A stretch of 39,130 nucleotides of DNA. It comes from Chloroflexota bacterium (lineage in GTDB: Bacteria > Chloroflexota > Anaerolineae > DUEN01). Position 1 is the stretch's first letter. Each line of letters starts with the position of its first letter. Location of the stretch: assembly GCA_013152435.1 (NCBI GenBank), contig JAADGJ010000071.1:1-39130 (forward strand), written 5' to 3'. Shown here in pieces: positions 26,756 through 37,215 of this stretch. The position numbers and the translations under genes are program-made. Under the pieces are notes generated by a model, which was not told where the DNA came from, ran no database searches, and saw only the letters and a program-made list of their open reading frames with translations.

Positions 26756-27682
26756 ATGAGACCGATAAGCAAGGTTGCACCGGACTGGTGGGATTACACC
26801 ACGCTCGATCGGGAGATCCTGGATGACGCCGCCCGGCTGACGGCGGACGACCTGTTGGGGCTGAGCCGGGAGGGGTTCACCGTTCGGTTCTACGACACCG
26901 TCGAGGAGTTCTATCTGGCCGAGGCGTTGGAGTACATCACGGCCTGGATGCAGGCCACGGACGATGAGCCCGCCGGTATCTGCGGCCCCATCGGGCCCAC
27001 CGAGCAGTTGCCCCTGGTGGCGCGCTTGGTCAACGAGCTGGGCATCTCCTTGCGGAACTGCCACTTCTGGGGCATGGACGAGTGGGTCGTGGATGGCAAG
27101 GAGGTGGGGATGGACTTCCCCCTCAGCTTCGCCAGGGCGGACATGGAGCTGTGCTTCAACCGCATCCGCCCCGAGCTGGCCATGCCCAAGGAGAACATCC
27201 ATTTCCCGGCGGCCGACCCCACGGAGTACATCCAGAGCTGGGAGATGGCGCGATGCGTGGTCATGCAGGGGGGCCAGGGGGAGGTCAAGCACTGGGCCTT
27301 CAACGACCCGCCCAAGCGTGAGGGAAAGTACGTGGACGAGCCGCCCCCGCCGGAGGAATATCGCAAGCTCGGCACGCGAGTGGTGGACCTCCATCCCATG
27401 ACGATCATTCAGAACGCACGCACCTCCGGCGGCGGCGTGGTGCAGAACGTGCCCACCCAGGCGGTCACCGTCGGCCCGATCGAGACGTGGAAGGCGGAGA
27501 AGGTGTCGATCTGGCACGCGGGCAATCATGACAATCCGTTCGGCATGCGCCTGACGACGCTGATGATCTCCAAGCGGATTGTGGACACGTCCGTGCCCAT
27601 GTCCCTGCTGGCTGATCACCCGAACGTGCAGTTCAATTTCCTGCGGAGCGGGATCGGGACCTGCGAGACGGAGATGCATTGA
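26756..27682 (+). CDS. Divergent glucosamine-6-phosphate deaminase (NagB)-like protein
   Basis: This 308-residue protein of the NagB/RpiA-like sugar-phosphate isomerase fold is longer and more divergent than classical NagB. Recognisable landmarks are [11 protein letters not shown] (104-114; Asp108 matches the catalytic Asp of the MDEY motif), [15 protein letters not shown] (172-186, in place of GxGxDGHIAFNEP) and [11 protein letters not shown]. The active-site His is kept (H179), while the usual Glu of FNEP is Asp. Unusually for the family it carries a Trp/Asp-rich N-terminus ([13 protein letters not shown]). The AGGAGG ribosome site and 15-nt gap place it in the ABC/deacetylase operon. Deamination and isomerisation of an amino-sugar phosphate is inferred, not certain. 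Confidence 0.78.
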   Translation: MRPISKVAPDWWDYTTLDREILDDAARLTADDLLGLSREGFTVRFYDTVEEFYLAEALEYITAWMQATDDEPAGICGPIGPTEQLPLVARLVNELGISLRNCHFWGMDEWVVDGKEVGMDFPLSFARADMELCFNRIRPELAMPKENIHFPAADPTEYIQSWEMARCVVMQGGQGEVKHWAFNDPPKREGKYVDEPPPPEEYRKLGTRVVDLHPMTIIQNARTSGGGVVQNVPTQAVTVGPIETWKAEKVSIWHAGNHDNPFGMRLTTLMISKRIVDTSVPMSLLADHPNVQFNFLRSGIGTCETEMH

Positions 27683-27725
27683 TGGGGGCGGGAGGGGAAA
27701 TTCGGTTCCATCCACATATCAAGAT

Positions 27726-27754
27726 TTGCTTCTTCCTGCTCCTGCGTGTACAAT
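27726..27754 (+). promoter_or_regulatory. Promoter of guaB
   Basis: TTGCTT (27726-27731) and TACAAT (27749-27754) are 17 nt apart. Initiation would be near 27761, giving a leader of about 97 nt that contains a terminator-like structure before the guaB start. Confidence 0.6.
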
Positions 27755-27783
27755 GATTTTGCGGGCCTGAGTGCCCGATCAAT

Positions 27784-29348
<1,565 letters not shown>

Positions 29349-29463
29349 GCGATGCCGCCTGACGCGGGCTGCTTGGGTGCGCGAGCTAACCGCCTTTTCC
29401 GGATTCGACAGTGGAGGCAGGGTGGGCGGTTTGACGCACATATCGCCAGCAGGCAGGAGCCAT

Positions 29464-29511
29464 GGCCGGCATACCGATCGAGGATCGGGTGTGCTGGCCT
29501 ATTTTACTTTC
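29464..29511 (+). terminator. Intrinsic terminator of guaB
   Basis: A long hairpin (29464-29499; outer arms GGCC...GGCC, inner CCGATC/GATCGG with a bulged G) is followed by TATTTTACTTT, a classical terminator. purL therefore needs its own promoter, which I could not identify in the remaining gap. Confidence 0.8.
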
Positions 29512-29543
29512 CGCAGCCGTAGCCATTCGGAGATGGGGATCTC

Positions 29544-32444
29544 ATGATCTATTGCGTTGAGGTGTCGACCCGAGAGGGGATCCGTGATGCGCGCGGGGAG
29601 AGCATCCTGCGGCAGGTGGACGCGTTGGGCATCGATGGCGTGAACGCCGTCCGCGTGACGGACCTGTATTTCCTGCAAGGGGATCTGGACCCTGAGGCCG
29701 TGGAGCGGCTGGCCGACACGCTGTTACACGATCCGGTGGTGGAGGAGGCCCGGTGGCATCCGTTTCCCGACGGGGCCGGGGACCGTTCGGCCCCCGGCGC
29801 GTGGGTCGTCGAGGTGTCCCTGTTGCCGGGCGTGACCGACAGCGTGGCCGAGAGCCTGTTGGAGGGCGCTCGCATGATCGGCGTGGCGGGGTTGGAGCGT
29901 GCGGCCACGGGCCAGCGCTACACGCTGCAGGGCGCCCTGAGCGAGTATCAGGCGCGCCTCATCGCCGAGCGCCTGCTGGTCAACGAGGTCATCCAGACAT
30001 ACGCGATCAACCGGGCGATCGACCCGCCGTTTGTGCCGGTGCAGGAGGCCGACGATACGGTGGAGGTGATCCCCATCACCGAGGCGGACGACGACGCCCT
30101 GGAGGCCATCAGCCGGGAGCGCCGCCTGTCCCTGGATTTGAACGAGATGCGGGCCATCCAGGCTTACTATCGCCGGGAGGGCCGCGAGCCCACCGACGTG
30201 GAGCTGGAGACCCTGGCGCAGACCTGGTCGGAGCACTGCGTGCACAAGACGTTCAAGGCGTTCATCACCTATGAGGAGCCGGGGCCGGACGGGACCCCGC
30301 GTCATCGTCACATCGATTCGTTGCTCAAGACGTACATTCGCGCCGCCACGGAGCGGGTCGACAAGTCCTGGGTGCGCTCCGCTTTCGTGGATAACGCGGG
30401 CATCGTGGCCTTTGACGATCGATTCGACCTGGCCTTCAAGGTGGAGACGCACAACCACCCTTCGGCGCTGGAGCCGTTCGGCGGGGCCAACACGGGGGTG
30501 GGAGGCGTCGTGCGGGATGTTCTGGGGGTCAGCGCCCGGCCTATCGCGAACACGGACGTGCTCTGCTTCGGCCCACAGGATCTGCCGTTCTCCGAGCTGC
30601 CGACCGGTGTGTTGCATCCCCGCCGCATCGCCGACGGGGTGACGGCTGGCATCGAGGATTACGGCAACAAGATGGGGATCCCCACAGTCAATGGGGCCAT
30701 CCTCTACGATCCGGGTTACACGGCCAACCCGCTGGTGTTCTGCGGCTGTCTCGGGATCCTGCCTCATGGTGCCCACCCTCGCGAGCCGCAGCCCGGCGAT
30801 CTGGTCGTCGTGATCGGCGGGCGCACGGGGCGCGATGGGCTGCGCGGCGCCACCTTCTCCTCCATGGAGATGACCCACGAGACGGGCGAGGTGGCCGGCA
30901 GCGCGGTGCAGATCGGGCATCCCATCCACGAGAAGCAGGTGCTGGAGGTCGTGTTGCGGGCCCGGGACGAGAGGCTGTACACGGCCATCACCGATTGCGG
31001 CGCGGGCGGGCTCTCCTCGGCCGTGGGCGAGATGGGGGCCGAGCTGGGCGCGGAGGTACATCTGGACCGGGTGCCGCTGAAGTACGCCGGCCTGCGTCCC
31101 TGGGAGATCTGGCTGAGCGAGGCGCAGGAGCGCATGGTGTTGGCCGTGCCGCCCGATCGCTGGCCGCGCCTGCAGGAGATCTGCAAAGGCCAGGACGTGG
31201 AGGCCACGGTGCTGGGGACGTTCACCGGCGACGGCCAGCTGACCCTGTACTATGGCGATCGCGTGGTCGGCCGGCTGTCCACGGACTTCCTGCATAACGG
31301 CATCCCACGTCGACATCTGCGTGCCGTGTGGACCCCGCCGGCCGTCTCGGAGCCCCATCTCCCTGGCCCGTCGGACCTGACGGCGGACCTACTGGCGTTG
31401 CTGGCCGATCCCGACACGCGCAGCAAGGAGGACGTCGTTCGCCGTTACGATCACGAGGTGCAGGGCGGCACGGTGGTGAAGCCGTTTGTCGGGCGGGAGG
31501 ACGCCGGGCCGAGCGATGCCGCCGTGCTGTATCCGGGGGGAGAGATCGGAGATTGGGGATCACGCCGCGGGATCGCGATAGCTTGTGGGATTCGCCCTCG
31601 CTATGGGTTCATTGACCCGTACGCCATGGCGTGGGCGGCGGTGGACGAGGCGATCCGGAACTGCGTCGCCGTGGGCGCGGATCCGGACCGGATCGCGTTG
31701 CTGGACAATTTCTGTTGGGGGAACCCCAGCCTGCCGGATCGGTTGGGCGCGCTGGTGCGCTGTGCGCAGGGATGCTACGACGCCGCGGTGGCTTACGGCG
31801 CTCCCTTTGTCTCCGGCAAGGACAGCCTGAACAACGAGTACACCGATGCGGAGGGCCGCAAGCGCGCCATCCCCGGCACCCTGCTCATCTCGGCGTTGGG
31901 GATCGTGCCGGACGTGCGGCGGACGGTGACGATGGACCTGAAGGCCCCTGGGGATTGGCTGTACGTGGTGGGGGTAACGGCCGACGAGTTGGGCGGGTCG
32001 AGTTATTACCATCGGCACGGGGAGCTGGGGGCGAACGTGCCGCAGCCGCCCGAGCGAGGGATCGAGCGGTATCGGGCGCTGCACCGGGCCATCGCCCAGG
32101 GGATCGTTCGGGCATGTCACGATTGCTCCGAGGGCGGTTTGGCCGTGGCCCTCGCCGAGATGTGTCTGGCGGGGGGATTGGGGGCGGAGGTGCACCTGGC
32201 CGATGTGCCGCGGGCGGATGGCGTCGATCGGGATGACGTGGTGGCGTTCAGCGAGTCGTTGGGGCGCTTCATCGTGGAGGTGACGCCGGAGGATGCGCCC
32301 GCGTTTGAGGCGTGTCTGGAGGGGCAGCCGATCGCTCGGATTGGGCGTGTGCGGGAGGGCGGCCGGGTGCAGATGGTGGGCCTTGACGGTCGCCTTGTGA
32401 TCGACGTGGACCTCTCAGCGATCGAGCGGGCCTGGCGCGGATAG
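29544..32444 (+). CDS. purL: Phosphoribosylformylglycinamidine synthase with duplicated PurS-like N-terminus
   Basis: This 966-residue FGAM synthase converts FGAR to FGAM with ATP, using ammonia from PurQ. Residues 1-72 ([28 protein letters not shown]) and 86-157 ([28 protein letters not shown]) each look like a PurS unit, together mimicking the PurS dimer that forms the N-terminal domain of large PurL. The catalytic part shows [71 protein letters not shown] and [17 protein letters not shown]. There is no glutaminase domain; that activity comes from the separate purQ 1.8 kb downstream. The start has a GGAGATGGGG site. Its stop overlaps the ribosome site of the next gene. Confidence 0.96.
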   Translation: MIYCVEVSTREGIRDARGESILRQVDALGIDGVNAVRVTDLYFLQGDLDPEAVERLADTLLHDPVVEEARWHPFPDGAGDRSAPGAWVVEVSLLPGVTDSVAESLLEGARMIGVAGLERAATGQRYTLQGALSEYQARLIAERLLVNEVIQTYAINRAIDPPFVPVQEADDTVEVIPITEADDDALEAISRERRLSLDLNEMRAIQAYYRREGREPTDVELETLAQTWSEHCVHKTFKAFITYEEPGPDGTPRHRHIDSLLKTYIRAATERVDKSWVRSAFVDNAGIVAFDDRFDLAFKVETHNHPSALEPFGGANTGVGGVVRDVLGVSARPIANTDVLCFGPQDLPFSELPTGVLHPRRIADGVTAGIEDYGNKMGIPTVNGAILYDPGYTANPLVFCGCLGILPHGAHPREPQPGDLVVVIGGRTGRDGLRGATFSSMEMTHETGEVAGSAVQIGHPIHEKQVLEVVLRARDERLYTAITDCGAGGLSSAVGEMGAELGAEVHLDRVPLKYAGLRPWEIWLSEAQERMVLAVPPDRWPRLQEICKGQDVEATVLGTFTGDGQLTLYYGDRVVGRLSTDFLHNGIPRRHLRAVWTPPAVSEPHLPGPSDLTADLLALLADPDTRSKEDVVRRYDHEVQGGTVVKPFVGREDAGPSDAAVLYPGGEIGDWGSRRGIAIACGIRPRYGFIDPYAMAWAAVDEAIRNCVAVGADPDRIALLDNFCWGNPSLPDRLGALVRCAQGCYDAAVAYGAPFVSGKDSLNNEYTDAEGRKRAIPGTLLISALGIVPDVRRTVTMDLKAPGDWLYVVGVTADELGGSSYYHRHGELGANVPQPPERGIERYRALHRAIAQGIVRACHDCSEGGLAVALAEMCLAGGLGAEVHLADVPRADGVDRDDVVAFSESLGRFIVEVTPEDAPAFEACLEGQPIARIGRVREGGRVQMVGLDGRLVIDVDLSAIERAWRG

Positions 32445-32454
32445 GAGGCAGAAC

Positions 32455-32571
32455 GTGAAGCGTGAAGCGGGAAGCGGAGAGCGGAGAGCGGAGAGCAGGG
32501 GGCGAAGAGCGTTACGTTTTACGCATTACGCAATACGCATTACGTTTTCCTCTTTACCCCTTACGTTTTTG
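32455..32571. repeat. Word-type repeats inside the lipoprotein 5' end
   Basis: Two word families adjoin: GCGGAGA units (about 32462-32510) and TTACGCAATACGC-like units (32512-32571). The 15-mer ATTACGCAATACGCA (32525-32539) is identical to 38506-38520 inside purB. Both are read through in frame by the lipoprotein gene. Confidence 0.75.
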
Positions 32572-33873
32572 GGAATCCTCGCCTGGCTTCTCATCGCCTG
32601 CGCCGGCAACGGCCCCAGCCCGATCCCGCCCACGGCCACGCCTCCGGTCCCCACGGCGCCCCGGCCGACGGCGTTGCCCAGCCCGACGCCGACGCCGGAG
32701 TATTTAGGCCTGGTTCGGCCCGACGGCCCGCTGCCGATTGGGCATCTGGTCTTCTCCACGGCGAACAGCGGCCGGGAGGAGGAAGGTGTGGTGTTGTGGG
32801 CCCGCTCGGCGCAGCGGGATGATCTCCAGGTCCTTTTGGCGGACACGTCGGATGCGTTGTGGGAGTGCGCCGCTCAGGGATCTGGCCTCTGTGCCGTCGG
32901 TGATCGAACGGGACAGGTGTACACCATCGTACCTCCCGAATCGCTGGTGCCGTTGTTGCCGGCGGGCGAGGGCTTGCAGCGAGTGTTCATATCGCCGCCG
33001 GGCAACTATGTGGGCCTGGTGAGCGAGGGTTTCATGGTGCTGACCAGCCTGTCGGATCCTTCGGATGTGGTCAACGTGCCGGATATCCCGGCTGTACGGG
33101 ATGTGGCGTGGAGCGCCGACGGCACCCGGCTGGCGTTCGTCGTGCTGGGTGAGCGGGAGTCGCTCTACGTGATGCGGTTGGGCCCGGAGGGCGTGCCGCC
33201 CGCGTTGATCGCCCAGGAGGATGAGGTGCGGTCCCCGGTCTGGGCCGGAGAGCAGCGCAAGCTGGCCTTTGTGGTGCGCGGGTTGGAATCGGCCAGAGGG
33301 GGATCGCCTCAGCGTCGGGATGTGTTCGTCGCCGATCTGGAGACGGATGAGTACGTGAACATCACGGAGGCGTTCGGCCCGTTTGTGGGCTGGCGCCCCG
33401 CGCAGCCGTTCGGAGGGGATGGGCTGGCCTGGGGGCCGGACGGCGAGGCGTTGGACTTTGTGTGGGTGCCGCCGGACGAGCGCCCGGATCGGGGGCGTCT
33501 GTATCGCTGGTTCTCCGGGTTGGATCCATACGCGGTCATGCCCGTTCTCTACGCGGAGGGGCAGGGATGGAGCGGCCCTCAGTGGTCGCCGGATGGCGTG
33601 TGGGAGGCCGCGGTCGCTCCCATCGAGGCGCGGGGCGGAGCGGGCGAGCTGTGGGTGAGCCCGGCCGGGGAGGAGTCCTGGACGGCGATCAGCCCGCCTG
33701 CCCACTCGGTGGCGCGCTTCGTCTGGTCTCCGGATAGCCAGTACCTCGCCTATGAGGTGCCTGGTGATGGCATCTGGGTGGTGCCGGTCACCGGAGGTCA
33801 GCCACAGCGCGTCGTTTCGGTCGGCGAGCCATATCAGGTGCGGCGCCTTCGCTGGGTTTCGGAACGCGAGTAG
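32455..33873 (+). CDS. Beta-propeller (TolB/PD40-like) lipoprotein of unknown function
   Basis: A 472-residue secreted lipoprotein. The GTG start has AGGAGG 6 nt upstream (32443-32448, overlapping the purL stop). The first 30 or so residues are encoded by word-type repeats and form an unusually long basic n-region (MKREAGSGERRAESRGRR). The hydrophobic core LPLTFLGILAWLLIAC and lipidated Cys49 follow, then a Pro/Thr linker. The rest shows PD40-like blades (DVAWSADGTRLAFVVLG, PVWAGEQRKLAFVV, PQWSPDGVWEAAVAP, FVWSPDSQYLAYEV). It probably sits on the outer face of the membrane. It has no known link to purine synthesis despite its operon position. Confidence 0.82.
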   Translation: MKREAGSGERRAESRGRRALRFTHYAIRITFSSLPLTFLGILAWLLIACAGNGPSPIPPTATPPVPTAPRPTALPSPTPTPEYLGLVRPDGPLPIGHLVFSTANSGREEEGVVLWARSAQRDDLQVLLADTSDALWECAAQGSGLCAVGDRTGQVYTIVPPESLVPLLPAGEGLQRVFISPPGNYVGLVSEGFMVLTSLSDPSDVVNVPDIPAVRDVAWSADGTRLAFVVLGERESLYVMRLGPEGVPPALIAQEDEVRSPVWAGEQRKLAFVVRGLESARGGSPQRRDVFVADLETDEYVNITEAFGPFVGWRPAQPFGGDGLAWGPDGEALDFVWVPPDERPDRGRLYRWFSGLDPYAVMPVLYAEGQGWSGPQWSPDGVWEAAVAPIEARGGAGELWVSPAGEESWTAISPPAHSVARFVWSPDSQYLAYEVPGDGIWVVPVTGGQPQRVVSVGEPYQVRRLRWVSERE

Positions 33874-33946
33874 GATACCAGCTTGGCGATCTCCCATGTC
33901 TCACCGCCGAGACGCGGAGAGCGTGAGGAAGATCAATCCATTCGTC

Positions 33947-34191
33947 GTCTGAGAGCGTGTCTGGGAAATGTCGTCGCTTCTGCTATGGAGAGGCTCGGAG
34001 GAGCGGAGTCCCTCTGGAAAAAGTCCTTCTTCCGCCTTTGACCTGCCTGGCCTCGGCCCGGGTCCTTCGGAAAGGGCCGAGAAAGGCAGGTGCAGGCCGG
34101 AAAAGTGAGGTTTCCGTGGAGGGAAGGTCCCTTCCACACCTCCCCCTGAGGAGCTGGTAGCTGGGGGAGATCCTCAGATACGCTCTGAGAG
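33947..34191 (+). mobile_element. Family B MITE-like element, complete copy
   Basis: An element of about 245 bp with no coding capacity fills most of the 33874-34219 gap. Its ends are inverted relatives: GTCTGAGAGCGTGTCTG at 33947-33963, and CTCAGATACGCTCTGAGAG at 34173-34191 read in reverse. Internally it has a long hairpin (ACCTGCCT at 34041-34048 with AGGCAGGT at 34084-34091; CTCGGCCC with GGGCCGAG inside; TTCG loop) and a second hairpin at 34116-34137. Inverted termini and a second copy at 438-616 fit a non-autonomous transposable element, possibly moved by an IS transposase elsewhere. Confidence 0.65.
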
Positions 34192-34219
34192 AACGAGTTC
34201 GATCAGGACGTGAGTGCGC

Positions 34220-35131
34220 ATGAAACCTCCTGTTTTGATTCTGCATGCAAACGGGACGAACCGGGACCGTGAGGCCGCATGGGCGTGCGAGCTGGCGGGC
34301 GGCGCTCCGGAGATCGTCCACATCAACCAGTTGATCGCCGGTGAGCGTCGGCTGATGGATTACCGGATGCTGGTCTTGCCCGGCGGGTTCTCCTACGGCG
34401 ACGACCTGGGCGCGGGCAAGTTGTGGGCGGTGGCGCTGCGCCATCGGTTGGCGGACGACCTGGCCGCGTTCGTGGAGGCGGGACGGCCGGTCCTGGGCAT
34501 CTGCAACGGCTTTCAGGTGTTGGTGAAGTCGGGCCTGTTGCCAGGGGGGATGGACGGAGGGCGACGGACAATAGACAACAGGCGACAGACGATAGACGAT
34601 GGACGACAGACGATAGACGACGGACGGTGGACGGAGGGCGGGAGACGGAAGCCGGGGAGTTTAGAGCCGTCGTCCTTCGCCCTTCGCCCTTCGTCAATGC
34701 AGGTGGTGACCCTCACGCGTAATGATTCCGCCCGCTTCGAGTGTCGTTGGGTGTACCTGCGGCCCCAGCCGGAGAGCCCGTGTATCTTCACGCAGGGATT
34801 GGATGGACTCATCTACTGCCCCGTGGCGCATGGCGAGGGGAAATTCGTCGCCCGGGATGAGGAGACGTTGGCCGTGCTGGAGCAGAAGGGGCTCGTCGCG
34901 CTGCGATATGTGGGGCCGGACGGCCGCTCCGCCGGATATCCCTGGAACCCCAACGGCTCCCAGGCGGATATCGCGGGGATCTGCAACCCGACCGGGACGA
35001 TCTTGGGGCTGATGCCACATCCGGAGGATCACATCATCCCGGAGCAGCACCCGCGCTTCCATCGCGGGGAGCGAGGTTCCCTGGGCCTGCCGCTGTTTCG
35101 GAACGGTGTGCGATACGCGGCGGAGGTGTGA
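34220..35131 (+). CDS. purQ: Phosphoribosylformylglycinamidine synthase glutaminase subunit PurQ with repeat insertion
   Basis: This 303-residue class I glutamine amidotransferase supplies ammonia to PurL. Motifs are [17 protein letters not shown], the nucleophile Cys95 in [51 protein letters not shown] and the His267/Glu269 pair in GLMPHPED. Residues 111-160 are extra compared with the family: [21 protein letters not shown] repeats encoded by 21-bp tandem units, then Pro/Ser-rich residues up to SSM. The reading frame and all catalytic residues survive, so the protein is probably active. ATG 34220 is the likely start; the ribosome site is weak. It follows the family B element directly. Confidence 0.93.
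   Translation: MKPPVLILHANGTNRDREAAWACELAGGAPEIVHINQLIAGERRLMDYRMLVLPGGFSYGDDLGAGKLWAVALRHRLADDLAAFVEAGRPVLGICNGFQVLVKSGLLPGGMDGGRRTIDNRRQTIDDGRQTIDDGRWTEGGRRKPGSLEPSSFALRPSSMQVVTLTRNDSARFECRWVYLRPQPESPCIFTQGLDGLIYCPVAHGEGKFVARDEETLAVLEQKGLVALRYVGPDGRSAGYPWNPNGSQADIAGICNPTGTILGLMPHPEDHIIPEQHPRFHRGERGSLGLPLFRNGVRYAAEV
34562..34645 (+). repeat. 21-bp tandem repeat inside purQ
   Basis: Three clear units (34562-34582, 34583-34603, 34604-34624) and a degenerate fourth (34625-34645) share the pattern CGACAGACGATAGACGAYGG. The 21-bp period equals seven codons, so copy-number change keeps frame. A CCTTCGCCCTTCGCCCTTCG run (34673-34692) adjoins. Confidence 0.85.
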
Positions 35132-35181
35132 GGCGGGGAGCGTGGAGCGTGGGGCGGGGAGCGTGGAGCGACGAGGCGGTA
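35132..35181. repeat. Word-type repeat between purQ and bioY
   Basis: The gap consists of GCGTGGAGCG and GCGGGGAGCG words. Further on, a CGCAG/CTGCG hairpin (about 35217-35234) and a GAAGCGTGAAGCGGAGAG stretch precede the bioY start. The same words begin the lipoprotein gene at 32455. Confidence 0.6.
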
Positions 35182-35266
35182 ATGCTTATCACGACATTGC
35201 TCTATGCCAAAGTAGGGGCGCAGTGGCGCTGCGTCCATTTAAGAAGCGTGAAGCGGAGAGTGTGAT

Positions 35267-35815
35267 ATGAAGGTGTTGGCACTGGACTGGTCGCGAGCGC
35301 GTGTGCTTGGAGGGATCGCGCTTTTTGCGGCGCTGACGGCGTTGACAGCACGGGTGGTGATTCCTTTACCGTTCACGCCGGTGCCGGTGACGCTGCAGGT
35401 ATTGGCTGTACTGCTGGCGGGGCTGACCCTGGGAGCGCGAGGAGGCGCGGCCAGTCAGTTGGCCTATCTGACGGCCATCGCTTTGGGGCTTCCGCTTTCT
35501 GCCAGAGGCTTGAGCGGGCCGGCGGCCTTCCTGGGCCCCACGGGCGGCTATCTGATCGCGTTCGCTCCCGCGGCCTATGTGGTGGGCGCGCTGGCTCGGC
35601 CGGGTTGGCGCGTGTGGATGGCCGCGCTGGCGGGCATCGGTGTGATCTACCTGGGCGGCGCGAGCTGGCTGGCCGTCTGGCTGGGTGGTGATTGGGGCAA
35701 GGCATGGACCATGGGCGTGGCCCCGTTCATCGTGGTGGATCTGGGCAAGGCGTTGGTGGCGGCCGCGGTGGCCGATGGTGCTCGCCGTTTGGTGGGGCCG
35801 ACCAGGACGGGGTGA
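35267..35815 (+). CDS. bioY: Biotin transporter BioY (ECF S component)
   Basis: A 182-residue membrane protein with about six helices. The BioY pattern PFTPVPVTLQVLAVLLAGLTLGARGGAASQLAYLTAIALGLP is followed by GPTGGYLIAF and a C-terminal PFIVVDLGKALVAA helix. It captures biotin, either alone or with an ECF energising module. No ecfA/T, bioM/N or biotin-synthesis genes adjoin; the shared module must lie elsewhere. It is inserted among purine genes. The ATG at 35267 follows a GGAGAG site. Confidence 0.92.
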   Translation: MKVLALDWSRARVLGGIALFAALTALTARVVIPLPFTPVPVTLQVLAVLLAGLTLGARGGAASQLAYLTAIALGLPLSARGLSGPAAFLGPTGGYLIAFAPAAYVVGALARPGWRVWMAALAGIGVIYLGGASWLAVWLGGDWGKAWTMGVAPFIVVDLGKALVAAAVADGARRLVGPTRTG

Positions 35816-35875
35816 TCTTTCTCCGCCGCCGGTTGTCCGCTACATTTTCGTGGTGATGTGGAGTGGGAGAGTGAT

Positions 35876-37141
35876 ATGACCGTTACAGCCGTTGTGGGCG
35901 CGCAGTGGGGGGATGAGGGCAAGGGGCGCGTGGTGGACTATCTTGCCCAGCGTGCAGATGTGGTGATCCGATTCCAGGGAGGGGATAACGCCGGCCATAC
36001 CGTCGTGAATGAGTTCGGCACATTCCGGCTGCATCTGGTGCCCTCCGGGATCTTCAATCCTCAGACCCGATGCATCGTGGGCACGGGCACTGTGGTGAAC
36101 CCGGAGACGCTCATGGAGGAGATGCGGGAGCTGTCCGAGGCTGGGGTATCGCTGGATAACCTGTGGCTCTCCGACCGGGCGCATGTGGTGTTGCCGTATC
36201 ATCGCTTGCTGGACGGGCTGGAGGAGCAATCCCGGGGGCGGGCGCAGATCGGCACGACCAAGCGTGGCATTGGGCCGGCCTACGCGGACAAGGCCGCCCG
36301 GCATGGGGTTCGGCTGGGTGATCTTACCCGGCCGGATTACCTGCGTCAGCGTCTGTCGTTGGTGATCGAGCGCAAGAATCGGACCCTGGCGTATTTCGGC
36401 CAGCCGCCTGTGGATTTGGAGGAGCTATTGGAGCGGGCGATCGCCTGGGGCAAGATGCTGGCGCCGAGGATCGTGGACACGTTGCCCATGATCCAGGAGG
36501 CGGTGCGAGGCGGCCAGGAAGTGTTGTTGGAGGGCCAGCTGGGCGCTATGCGTGACCTCGATTGGGGCATCTACCCGTATGTGACCTCGTCGAACCCGCT
36601 GGCGGGAGCCGCCTGCGCGGGGGCCGGGCTTCCCCCCACCGCCATCGATCGGGTGATCGGCGTGGTGAAGGCGTACTCCACCGCGGTGGGGGCCGGGCCG
36701 TTCCCGGTGGAGCTAAAAGACGAGGTCGGAGAGCAGCTGCGCGAGGTCGGCCAGGAATATGGCGCCACCACCGGCCGGCCGCGGCGTTGTGGCTGGTTTG
36801 ACGCGGTGGCCGTGCGGCATTCGGCCTGGTTGAACGGCTTCACCAGCCTGGCCGTGACCAAGCTCGACGTGTTGGACGGCTTCTCCGAGATCAAAATCTG
36901 CGTGGGGTACCGGCTGAACGGCGAAGTCATTGAGCATGTGCCGGATACGCCGGTGCTGGAGCAGGTGACGCCGGTATACGAGACGTGGCCGGGCTGGCTG
37001 ACATCCACCCGCGAGGCCCGGACGTGGGATGATCTGCCCGAGGCGGCGCAGGCTTACCTGAATCGCATCTCGGAGCTGGCGGGTGTCCCCATTCGGTACG
37101 TATCCGTGGGCCCTGAACGGGATCAATTAATCGTGTTGTAG
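35876..37141 (+). CDS. purA: Adenylosuccinate synthetase
   Basis: A 421-residue GTP-dependent enzyme making adenylosuccinate from IMP and aspartate. The start ATG 35876 gives the canonical N-terminus [24 protein letters not shown] (GDEGKG P-loop). [12 protein letters not shown] (catalytic His), [79 protein letters not shown] and TKLDVLDG follow. A normally conserved stretch, FEGAQGTLLDIDHGTYP in most bacteria, reads [17 protein letters not shown], so the active-site Gln is displaced by one and His replaced by Trp. All else looks functional. An in-frame start at 35858 is less likely. Confidence 0.96.
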   Translation: MTVTAVVGAQWGDEGKGRVVDYLAQRADVVIRFQGGDNAGHTVVNEFGTFRLHLVPSGIFNPQTRCIVGTGTVVNPETLMEEMRELSEAGVSLDNLWLSDRAHVVLPYHRLLDGLEEQSRGRAQIGTTKRGIGPAYADKAARHGVRLGDLTRPDYLRQRLSLVIERKNRTLAYFGQPPVDLEELLERAIAWGKMLAPRIVDTLPMIQEAVRGGQEVLLEGQLGAMRDLDWGIYPYVTSSNPLAGAACAGAGLPPTAIDRVIGVVKAYSTAVGAGPFPVELKDEVGEQLREVGQEYGATTGRPRRCGWFDAVAVRHSAWLNGFTSLAVTKLDVLDGFSEIKICVGYRLNGEVIEHVPDTPVLEQVTPVYETWPGWLTSTREARTWDDLPEAAQAYLNRISELAGVPIRYVSVGPERDQLIVL

Positions 37142-37205
37142 AGGAGCAAATCGCCAGCTCGCCGACTCGCTGATTCGCTGACTCGCTTCTTCGTTGAATC
37201 GCCAG
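37142..37205. repeat. Word-type repeat between purA and purB
   Basis: The spacer is built of variants of TCGCTGACTCGC (CTCGCCGACTCGC, TGATTCGCTGACTCGC, TTCGTTGAATCGCC). It is non-coding, and no ribosome site better than CCAGGAAACG is left for purB. Confidence 0.65.
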
Positions 37206-37215
37206 GAAACGCTCG

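Noticed and set aside
25091-27715. Open frame of 874 codons on the minus strand
   Set aside because: It is antisense to the MalG-type permease, PIG-L and NagB-like genes, all of which carry clear motifs. This is a GC-driven shadow frame.
29724-31358. Open frame of 544 codons on the minus strand
   Set aside because: It lies opposite the catalytic part of purL, is rich in His/Arg/Gly as typical antisense translations are, and has no ribosome site.
34562-34645. CRISPR array in purQ
   Set aside because: Units are directly adjacent 21-mers with no unique spacers, and they are translated in frame.
34550-34700. purQ as a pseudogene or frameshifted gene
   Set aside because: The insertion keeps frame and all catalytic residues (Cys95, His267, Glu269) are intact on both sides.
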